64,000 bases of DNA from Elysia marginata (lineage: Eukaryota > Mollusca > Gastropoda > Plakobranchidae), in NCBI GenBank assembly GCA_019649035.1, contig BMAT01007760.1, positions 6,704 to 70,703 on the forward strand, given 5' to 3'. The notes beneath the pieces are model-generated. The model did no database searches. It was given only the letters and a program-made list of their open reading frames with translations, and was not told where the DNA came from. Below are positions 25,301 to 37,300 of this stretch, piece after piece (positions within the stretch are counted from its first letter, which is position 1; every line of letters begins with the position of its first letter). The translations under genes were made by a program, and so were the position numbers.

Positions 25301-28300
25301 GTATGAGCGTCTAGGATATTCTGGGTGGGATTATGATACGTCAATTACTCAGAAGGTGTCAAAATCACGAAACCAAGGCCTACTAAACATCCATCCTAGC
25401 CAGACTTTTTTGGTATAGAGATGCGAAATTTGACACCTCTTTGCACTACATCAGTCCCCTTCCCTCGTGGACTCTCAGGTTAGTGGAATCGGTTGTAATC
25501 ACCCCATGAGGCGTCAAATCAGGGCAAATTTCCCCTGTATTTATAGATTGATGTTTTAAGGGGTTAGTTCCCTGTTCCAAGCTATCTAGTATGACAAGGG
25601 AGTGCGAAATGTAAGTTAAAAGTAAGGCGAACTCTGAAGCCAATATATTGGCTCGGCTCGGGATGCGGGCGGAATGTTCAAAGCCAAAATAGTGGCTTGC
25701 CGCACTGGTAAACTCCTCAAATCAAAGCCAATATAGTGGCTTGGCGCGAGTCTTGGGTTAAGATATCTTACATATTGTTTGCACCTTTGTTTTTTGCTAT
25801 CTTTTTATACAAAAAGCATCACCACCTTTTGATTTGTTTTCATTTCGATGAACTTTAGTCTGTCACCTTCTTTGAAATTTAACAGATACAGTGCTACAAT
25901 TGATTATGTCTCTTTTTGCAAAAAACTTATGAAGGATAAAGACTATCAAAATTGGTTCAAAAGAGTCATATTTCTCTGAAATGTATGTCAATGATTTTAA
26001 GTCTTTTTTTTTCTTTCTCTGGAAAGGATTCAGCAAGACCATCATCAACAAAGATGCCTACAAGAATGACCCCCCAACAGGCACTGCTTCTTCTATGCAA
26101 GGTCCAGATTTCCCTCAAGGAACAGATGCGGTGGATCAGAGTAAGTCTAGAGCTCCAAAAGATCTGTCTATACACAATGCAGACCTGAGAAGCATTCATG
26201 TAACTATCGGACTCATTTCAGGTCCATACTATTATCATTTGGAAATGAAAAGTCATTCCAGTGCTTTAAATATCACTAGAAACTTCAGTTTCGGAAAACA
26301 CCTCTTGAAATAAGACTTTATCCCTTTTTCTCTATGCTTTAAATCAAGTAGATTTATAATCTTTCTCCATAAATTTTGACAGTTTCATGGATTTTTTAAA
26401 CATGACTGCAAGACAAACTAGTTTTTTAATCATAATAACACTGAAGGAAACTCACCTTACATACTTAGATGAATTCTATCAGATTAGTCTTTAAATGACA
26501 TACAGATCATGATTGTGCGGATTTGTTTGTTTTTTTGGTTTGCATATGGCCATGTTCTGATTTTTGCTGTAATTAATTTAGCATTATATTAGACTATAAT
26601 GATAGATTCAACTAAAACACTTTCAAAGGCTGGCATAATGAAGGTCAAAACTGCAAAAGTAAGACAAAAAAATATTTTTACAAAACATGGTCACTGAAAA
26701 CATGAACCTTAAAGTGGTGTATGGTCACAGTTGAAAATATAATTGAGAGAAATTATGTTTGTCAGTCATTTTGCGGAAATTATAAGTATGCTAGGGTCGA
26801 AGAAAGTTTATTGTAGATTCATAATAGTAAATTCATTATAGGTTCACAATAGCAATGGACCCGACTGGTTTTTTTTTCAGTCTATTTTTTCCTTGTTTTG
26901 TCCTAAATAACAGAAGCATTTATGGCTGCAATGGAAGCAGATGCCAAAGAGAGGTATGAGCGGAAGAAGGCAGCTGAGAAAGTAGCAGCAGTTTGGAAAG
27001 AAAAAGGAAATGCTGCGTTCCGGCAAGGAAATTATCAAGAAGCCCTAGATCTTTATGACAAGGTGAGACTTTCTATATTTATACCTTAGCTGGAAAACTA
27101 TTGACTAATTCCGACCATTCCAAGCGGCTCACAGCTCTGTATTCTGTAATCAGTTTTTTCAATTTCCCATTTATGCTGACAGCATAGGCATGGAGGTAAG
27201 TGAGAAGTAGCCTTTGTCAGCATAAGTGGGAAATTGAAAAAACTGATTCATATTTTTTAGTGATCTTACTTTTAATGCATACTTACATTGATGCTCACAG
27301 CTTAAGTATAGGCACGATGGAGTGGCAGTTTACTATACTCTTATGATGACAGGAGAAGATTTGATGTAATTCTCTGTCCCCATTAAAGAAATCTGGTAAT
27401 CTACCCAGAAAGTTCTTGATGGCAAAAGTTAAGATATATATAAAATTAATAAATAAAGAAATGTCTTAATCTTATACAGAATACAGAATACAGAATTCTT
27501 TATTAATCCCATATGGGGAAATTAAAAATGACAGGCTCAGTTCAAAAAGAAAAACATCATGATTTAAAAAAAGGAAAGCAAGTAAAGAATCACTGCTATA
27601 TAAAAATATATATGTATAGCTAGAAATCTGAGGCACAAGAATTGAATATATATGTACAGTATAAAAATCATACGTAGATAATACTTTAAATAAGAAAAAA
27701 AATGTATGCGAAAAAAATGTATACGAAAAAAAAATGTATACATAGGCCACTATTTAAGATTACAGATCACATGAGATTAGTTATATCTAAAATTAATTTA
27801 CATACAAAAACGACTGGTAGAAAGTAAAAACAAAAATCTGTTACAAAAACTTTGTTTAACTGAAACATTTTAGAAGAAAAAAACTTGGCTAAGACATACA
27901 TGTTAAGGGCTTTTTACATATTGCATTTTAATGATTACAGTACTCAGCGTTTTATACTTTTGTTTACATGCCTGACTGCTCTGGGTATAAAAGAGTCCTT
28001 GTACCTGTTTGTTTTTTACTTAGGCGCCCTATACCTTCCACTTCTCTCTATCAGTCTACTGTCAAATTCGTTCCGTAAAGGGTGTGTGTCGTCTTTCATA
28101 ATTTGTCTTTCATAATTTATATTAAATATTTTGCATTTTTCTTGTTCAAGGCAATCAGCGAGGTGCGAGATAGTTCTGTTCTATATACCAATAGAGCTCA
28201 GGCTAAGATAAAGCTGGGCAAGTTTGAAGAAGCTCTCTCAGACTGCGACTGGGCACTCAGGGTGAGTTGAAAAGCCAGTCGGCTAAACAGTGTAGTAACC

Positions 28301-31300
28301 AACGCTTAGTTTCAAACCCAACTCCCCTTCTTTTTTATATACTAAATACTGCATGAGACTGGTGATAATTTGTCTTGCAATCAGTAGGAATGAAACGAGT
28401 GTTGGAAATTTCAATTTGAGGAAATGCCTTGCATATGATGATTTTTTCCTCCAGATTTCTTAATTTTGTAAAATAAAGTAATTTCTAAAATTTTCCCACA
28501 TGGTTTTTGATTATTTAATGAAATTTTTTATGTTTAGAAGAATTAAAAAATGCATTGTTCAAAGTATCAAAGCCTTGTAATGTAAAAGTTGCAATATATT
28601 CAACACTTACACCAATCTAGAGATGTTTTAAAGGGTGAAGCATTTCTGAGCTTTTAGACCTTTGTCTTGCAACCAGTCAAATTGAGGTTTAAGTTGAAAT
28701 TGAATGATAGCCAGAAACTGGTAACACAGAAAAGCATGTTTTCTCTTCTTTCAAATACAAATAACAGAAAAGCTCTTTCATGCTTCTGTCTGAAGTTGTA
28801 ATCATTTGAAGTATGCAGGATGAGGAATTTCTGAAATTTCAGAAAGGGAAGAAAATTCTGTTTAAAATTTAGACAACTATAAAGGTGTAAAGTCCTTAGC
28901 AATCATAACCAATTATAATTTAAACATGTAAAACATAAAATTTTTAACACAAACCAAGTTTGAAAACTGTTCAGAATTGGTTTTAGAGTCAATATTTAAA
29001 ATGAGAAAATGACTTCTGAATACCCACTAAACTTTAAAAGCCTATATCTCAAAATTAGGCCTTGCGACGAAGGATGCATTTGGATAGAATGCAAGACATG
29101 TTTTTTTTTTTTTTATTTTTGCTTTGTCATAGGCGTGGCCTAACTGCTTGAAAGCCTATGTCCACCAAGGTCATGCTCAAATGGGTCTGCACCAATGGGA
29201 AAAGGCAAGGGAGAGCTACAAAGCTGTGCTTTCATTGGATGCAACAAAAGGAGGTGTGGTCAAAGGTAACACATAGGGTTATACTTTCATTCTACAGCTA
29301 TTGTCACCTTAATAACATAGTGTCCTATCTTGTTCAGTACAAAAAAAGAAACTTATTATTATATGCAAAGTCTTGCTTTATATGGGCTAAAATTACTTGA
29401 TGAAATAATTGGCTGTCTGGCTTCATGTCTTGACAGATGGTTGTAAATCTGAATGTAACCCAGCATTTAAAAGAATCTTCCTGTTGTTTTACTGGTCTGG
29501 GATATGTAGATTATTAGACTTCAAATTATAGAAATGCCTGTGAGATTTTGATTATTTTGTAATTTAACATTCTTTTTTAATGTTTTTTTTTAAATGAATA
29601 GTTCCAGTTATCAATATTGAAAATATTCATAAGGCGATCCCATCTTGTGCGACGTGAATAATATAAATTCTTTTTTTTTCATTCCCTATGGCACAAATTT
29701 ACAATTCAATTATTCAAAGTTAACCAAAAGTTTCTCAAAAGGTTAAATATATTTTTAGCATGTTTTAATACCTAGGCCAGAGAGAAGAGTATGGCAAAGC
29801 TTGTAACATTTATGCTTATTGTCACAGTACGAAATTTGACTTTTTACCCCCCAGACTATTTGGCTGAAGTGGACCGTAGAGAACAGGCAATGGAAGAAGA
29901 ACAGAAAGCAGCTCGTTTGTTTGAAGATGGAAATGAGGCTGCTCATGGAATTGTTGACCTTTTGACCCGTGTCAACAAGGCAGATCAAGTGCCAATTTAT
30001 TACGCTGGTGGATTTAGAGTTATAGCTAACCTGCTAGTAGATAGTGAGTAGAGTTTTTAACGTGTGCTTTATTTTTCATTTGTGACTCAACACGGGAAAA
30101 CCCAGCTAAAGACCCTGGCTCCCATTTGAAGCTAGAGGCAATAATGTGTGTCAAGGCGACTTTAAACATCAATAATTTAATCTTCTTTAAAACTTTGTAA
30201 AACAAAAACTACTAGAGGTACATGGATTCTGTTTTTTTCTAACTGTTCCTTAAATTCTGCACTTTCTGGTGGTGTTAAATTTGCAGATACTAAAATTTCC
30301 GTCTTTAGCTGGGTTTTCCCATGTTGGGTCACATTTGTCCTATAAGATACCACCAATTGTCTTAGAAAGTAGTGACTCGTTTAAGTTCTCTCCTGGGCTT
30401 TGGGTCAATAAAGTAATAAGGACTTATTTCATGGCGAATAAAAAAAGGTTAACATTATACTTATACATGTTATACTGTTTCTGAGTCAGAAATCTAATGT
30501 TTTTATTAAGAAATTTTAAAAAATCGCTCTTGGTTATTGTTAAGATGCAGGAACTCTGGAAAACACTTGATGATTGATGAATGAGAGATTTTTTTTTGTT
30601 TAGTTAACCTAATTTGCCAGATGCATTTCATACATATGCCACAGCCATTCTGTTATTCCCTAGGTTTTTAACAATATAAAATACCAAATTTTTTTTTTTA
30701 ACTAAAACATTTTTTTCCACTGTGCCCTGTCTTGTACTTAAAGCTCTGCCTTTGACATTCAAACAATTTTTGTTTCCAGTCAATTCACAAACCCTGTTCC
30801 GCACCAATGAAGGTTTGAAACTGCCAACAGCACATGCTGTTTTACACAGGTAGGCTTTATTGTATTTGTTTTCGTTCTTTTGTAATCCTGTTTCTCAAAA
30901 TTTTTAAACCAGTGTATACATAGATCTCTATATCTAGCCAAACCTTGCTAAAGATATGATAAGTTTTGTACTGATCCTATTTAAACATCCATTAGTTTTT
31001 TTTTAGAGAATCTTTTTTTGCTGCAGCTCATCTACCTACCTATTATTTACTCTTCTTTTCATTTAGTTTTCGTCAAAGTTACTTATTTTTTAAAAGAAAA
31101 GAAATATTGATTTTTTAGTATAGTTCACTTAGGATATTTCAAACCATACAAAAAAAGGTTTAACAAAAAATTCAACCAAGAAAGGAATTATGTGCATTAG
31201 TATATATTAAAATATATGGATAAAATTTTTAATCTGAATACATTTCAACTTACTAGAGTAATTGAGTTGTCGAGGTTTGAATTATATGTACGTGATAGTA

Positions 31301-34300
31301 TTTGATGTTCCTCATTTGTATATAGACTTTTTAATACGAACGAAATATTACTGTGTCCATAGGTGTGTCTCAACCGACTTTTTCTCAAGTTTTTCTCCTT
31401 TCATGTTTCTTCTGTAGGTGTCTCACATCCAGCACTGCAAGCCTAAGCAGAGAAGAGAAAGATTTACTCTCAGCAGCTCTTGATATGCTAACTGCTGCCT
31501 GCAAGAATAATGGTAGGCTTTGCTTTGTTTTTTACAACAGTGCCATTTTTCAGTTATTTTCTTTTTTTCTTTCTTTCAGTTTAAAGTAAAACCTTTGAAA
31601 CTGAACGACCACGCGGGTATAACAAGATTGATGGTATGAACAGTTACAATTCGTTGCCTTTAAATGGCAGTTTGTACATATGTTTATTTAGGCGAGAGTC
31701 TAGCCAGCTATTTTCAGATATTTTGAGTAGCATCCCTGTTCTAACTTCGCCTTCTTTTCCGCATGTACGAAGATGATAAAAAGCAGATATCAAAGACTGC
31801 AATTCAAGATAGCCAAATAATTAAGAATATTTCTAGATGAAATTTATAATTCAAAAGTCCTTACGTTTAAATTTAATTTAATTGCTTTTGTAATACATCT
31901 TTTTCCTTCTTTCTCTCTCAGTCTGTCTGCCTGCCTGCCTGTCTGACTGTCTGACTGTCTGTCTGTCTCTCTGTCTCTCTGTCTCTCTCTCCCTCTCTCT
32001 CTATTTCTTTCCATCCTGCCTCCATCTCTTTCTGCCATTTTTCTCACTGCTTATTTATGAATCTGCTACTATAGAGCAAGCATTGACTTTGTGTGAGGAC
32101 AATATAAAAAGTTGCACATATTCTCTTGACAATCTTGTCTCTTAAATCATGCTTCATTTCAGAAACCAACCAACAACAGCTTCTTGCCCAGTCAGATTTC
32201 TCTCAAAGACTGCTCTGCCTGTTAGAGACAAAGGTTAAGGTTCAAGGACGTCACTTGAGGTCAAGCTGTCTGTCATTATTGTATGAGATTTCTCTGACAG
32301 AGGCAGGCAGAGTAGCGTTGGTGGAGAACGTTGATCTGGTCAGGTGAGGCAGCATTATGAACCCCATGGGCCTTTTGGGAAATGATGTCGATGTACATGT
32401 TCATTCGAGTACAATTAACTTAGACCTGGATGTATCGAGTGTCTCATGTCCAGGGTCAATGAGTTAGAAGTCAGAGATTCTTTTCTGGAGAAAATGCCAT
32501 TGAAAGGTTTATTTTTCTTTTTTTTTTCTATATTTTAAATCAACAAAAGTTTTAGTATCTTTCCTCAAAATACCAATAATTCATAAAATATTTTCACTTT
32601 TAGAAGCTGAGGAAAAGGTTTTGTTAAAAAACAGAAAAATCTTTGAAGGTGATAATTGTGACATGCGATGTATTCACCCTGGATGTGAGACAAATGTATA
32701 CTTGCTTTATTTGAGCTGAAGGGAGATAACTTATTTTTTTTCTGGTTTGGTAATATGTACTGATAATCTCAATTTTGGACAATTAGAAATTAGTTTTTGT
32801 TTCAGATGGGTTTAAACTTACAGTATACCCAGCACACATGGCAGGTATGCCTCTTACCTAAGGGCAAGCATCTTTAAAGTATTAATGGATTAAAAAGACA
32901 GAGAGAGAGAATTTGGACTGTGGAGTAGAGCAAAACGAAAATTTGGATAAGGAGAAAGTGAATAACGATGCATGAGGTATGGCAAAAAATTTAAGTTTTT
33001 CACTCTCCTTGGGGGTCAAGCTGCCTTTGATTATTTTATGATATTTACCTGGCAAACTCAGGCAAGCGAAGTATCATTGGTGAAAAGTATGGATCTGGGC
33101 AGGTGAGGCAGGGATATGAAGTATGGCATGGGCTTGGGGGAAATTTTGTTGCTGTTAGGTTTTTTTTGCAACCTTTAAAATTGTTTGGAATAACTGCACA
33201 TTTGATAAACTTTTCTTTGTCTTTGGATCAAGACGATTGCTGTTCTTGTTTTCCAGGCTTATAAGAGCATTGTTTCCTCTGATGAAAAGTTCCAGCAGTT
33301 ACAACACCACTGCAGTAGCTGTTTTGAACAACATTGCTCTTGAGAAAAAGTAAGTGTTGTTGTCTTTTCGGACATACATTTTACAAAGCAACCAGAGCAG
33401 GTTTAATCCCATGGCAGATATGTGACTCCAATCCCAAAAGTTCAGCTGAAATTAAATTTTTTTTTTTTTATATTATGTCTAAAGAGAAAACAATATTATG
33501 CAATAGACAGAATGCAATTCTTTCTAATAGTTAGTCAGTTTTCTTTTTAGTTAATTTTTAGGCAAGGAGATTTGATTGATTTTTTAGGAGTTTGAAACTG
33601 AGAAATTGCCTGTAGCTCAGAATGGGACTGGGTGAATTTAGCTGGGTTTTCAGGATAGGGGTCACATTTGTCTCAGAACTAGGTCATATATAAGCTGTAT
33701 GATGCAAATGTAATGTCACAAAGTATTGATATTTTGAAGGGTACCTTTTTCTGGACGTATAAAGTGACAAAATTATCAGAGCTAAAAGTGTTTTTCCTTT
33801 TTTTTTATAAATTATCCTTTGTTTATTTTGATATATTGCTTTTAATTTGTTTTATTTTGTCCTATAGGTCAAAGACTGCTCTGAGAGACAAAATAGAAAG
33901 CATTCTACCAGCTTTTGAAGACTTACTGGTGAGTGTAGAATAGTATGCAATTCTGTCTCTCACTACAGCTTTATGTAAGATTTATCTTTAATAAAAAAAA
34001 AAAAAAGAAAAGAAAAAGTTTCATGACCAGTCTCAATCATTTGGATGTGATAATTTTCTCATAATAAGCAGCTTAATATTTTAGACAAAACTTTTTTTTT
34101 TAGCTTCCATACATTAAAAGCTGAAAAAAATCATTACAATTTTGGGGAAAGATTCTAGAAATCTGAAAGTATTCAGCAAAAAAAAGGAAGAAATATGCTT
34201 TTCAATAAAATTTCTGACATCCAACTACTTAAAACTAGTTTGGAGACAATCAAACAAATTTCACTGTTAACTTTTTTTACCCTCAGAGTTAACTAGTTCT

Positions 34301-37300
34301 TATCAAGTGGCTTTCCTTTCAAACCTTTACTTTCATTTCAGTACTACATCATGTAAAAATGTATATAATTAAGATTTTAAGCAGTAAAAAAAACTTTTTC
34401 GGCGAATCTTAATTTCTCAAGCTTTCCGAGCGAAGAACAAATTCAGTTATTTTGTTTCTTATTTAAATGACTATTAAAGGACAAAGAAAAAAGGCAGTTA
34501 AGAGATTCCAACTGTGAAAACTATAAAGTCTGTTAAGTATTTAGAGTCATCTGTCTAGTCTATCTCTGCATCTTAGTTTTTGACATTTTTGTCAACAGAA
34601 TTTACAATTCTCGCTGCTTTTGCATTGTTATGATTATAACTCAACAACTGAGACCTTGGATGCTATGCATTTTTCTTCTCTGCAATGAGGGGGGATGGAC
34701 ACTTTAAAGCCTAGTGAACGGTTATAGGGAAAAATCAAGAAATACATATTGATATTCAAGTTCAGTCAATACAAAGTTCAAAGTTAAATAACTTACATTG
34801 TTAAAGTTTTTCCTGTTGCTAAAAAGTTAAGTGTTGTAATTTTTTTAGTTTTGTTTTCTGATAAGGCAGATAATTTAGCAGGCATTCAAGGGGTTGATTG
34901 GTCTTCTTTATTTTTTCATGTAGAAGAGCAACGAGACAAGTGCCAAGATTGTGGGTGTGGCCTCCTCAACAGCTACCAACTTGGCAGCAGATGTGAGGAT
35001 CAGAAGTAAGATGGCATCCAGATCTGGTCTTTGGCAGTCTCTGACGCAGCGTTTGGTATGTGAAGTGTTCAGACAATGTTTCTGATGCATGCTTGTGATG
35101 CCTTTTGCTATTCCTGATTATGTTCATTGTTATTTATTATTTGATATTCTTGGGTAGATGATTTGAATAGCGATGTTGGTATTTTTAGTATGTTTATGTT
35201 TTAAGTAATTTCATTTTGAGTTATAAAATTTTCATATAGAGTTGCTTATATCATTGCAATGATGTAGCTACATAATATAAGCCTATTTCTGATGCAATTT
35301 AATTTCTGTTACCATAAAGATTTGTATCCTGACTATGAAGCTTTGAATAGCAATTGTGAATTTGTCTGATGTTGAAACTGCAAAATATAAACAAAAGCAT
35401 ACAAAAAATGGCAAAATAGAATGAAAAATCATCAAGCTTGCTCTATTTTGAAAAGATTTTTTTTATAAGGATGTGCTTCTTAAAGTCATACTGTTTAAAA
35501 AAAAAACATTTCATGTGATTTTTTTTCTGGCTTATTAAAGTTTCATGATATCAGTAATATAGGAAGTATAATCAGTGCAGAAAGTCCTATTTATTCTCCT
35601 CTGGAATTATGAGCTAGATTGTTATTTAGTATGTACACTAATGTTTTCTAGTATTATTTAAGCCCATATGTGTTAATATTATTGCAAGTTTTACCAAAAT
35701 CAGGCCTCTGTTGTTGATTTTAATCATGTAGCTTTGATTCTGTATTCCCTGCCTCAGTTAGAATGCAACACGATGCTCCTTCAAGGTATTGGGGCTAGAA
35801 TAAAAGTTGCGAGTTAAGTGGGTGTATCATGAGTGTAAATATGTATGATGTGGGCAGTATTTATTGTTGACGCTGTTTTTAAGATGTACCAATATTTTAG
35901 TTCTAACCAAATCGAAGTTCTCTAAATGGAGAAGGAAATTTGTCCTTACATTTATTGTGACTCTCCAGGTTTCATTCAGTGACGATCCTTACATTTATTT
36001 TTACTGTCCAGACATCATTCAATGACGCTGGGCTGACTGAGAGCCTGTCAAATGTGCTGGGTCTGTCTGTCAATCTCAGCACCGGTGTGGAAGACACCAT
36101 CCTTCAGTGTCTTGACACATCTTTGACGTCTGCTCTAAACAGTATTTTGGTCAAGTCACATGAGACAGAGTCACGGATGGAGCCAGAATCAAGCAATACA
36201 TCAGGAAACATATCTGATCAAGGTAATTCACATCATAGTGAAACATAGAAACCACTGGAGAACGGAGAATCTGCTTCAACCAATTTCCAGTTGTTTTGTT
36301 TATATATATATTTTTTTACATCTTTTAGTATTGTAATGTGTAGAATTTAAACTTTTTGTTTACTTTTTACTTTTACCATGGTATATTGATGTCGTTTTTA
36401 TCACTTTCGCTTATTGCACAAAAAATTATCTTTTTTCTTAGTTTTAATTGTATCATTCATTTTTTTCTTTGTTTGCTTGGCAAAGAATTGTGCAATCATA
36501 AGGGTAAAAAAATATGTAAATAAACAAATATGTTTAGAGTCCTCCACCGCCGAAGGCAGTCTCATGACTTTATATATTTACCTCAGCAGGCCTATAGACC
36601 CCAGAGCAAATTCAACTCAAATTTCAGAGCATTACAATACGTCAGCCTGTTTGGTGCTCAAATACTAGCATTCCACAAATTTCAAGCGCTGCCTTTAGCC
36701 AGGTACCCATTTTACAGGTGGGTGGACTGGGGAAAGTTAGGGCAATTGCAGTATGACATGGTCGGGAATCGAACCTGCGACCTCCACATCTCATGTCCAA
36801 TGCACTAACCACTCTGCCATGCTGCCCCTTTGTACCATGAAATATTAAATACATTCAGTGTTAAAAGAATTTGTTCTGATTTTGCGCCCTACTTACACAA
36901 ATAAATTTTCTTTTTAATGGTTTAATGAAGCTTTATCTTATTTTATTTCATTACAAGATGGACAGCAAGAAGTACAACTCAGAGAAAGGGAAATAACTGT
37001 CCGAGCTCTTGTAGTGTTGAGCAATATCTTAACAGTGAACTCTGCTTCTGTTGACTTCATTAGTGAGGGAGGCAGAGCAGCAAAAATATTGGAGTTCACC
37101 AAGGTCTGTTTTATTCTGTTTTTGTTTTCTTATTTCATTTTTGTTGTTGTTTTTATGAAAGTTCTTTATTTCCATGGATATTGTAAAATAATAACTTCGA
37201 GGTCTGATAAAATAATTGTTTGGCAAAAGTTAATTTAAAGAATCATTTGATATTTCATGTGGCTTAAAACCTTTATCATGACTATGTCCAGGTTGTTCAA

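Noticed and set aside
36765-36819. Possible functional tRNA gene on the minus strand
   Set aside because: A and B boxes are good, but the sequence continues without a tRNA 3' acceptor end into a SINE body.
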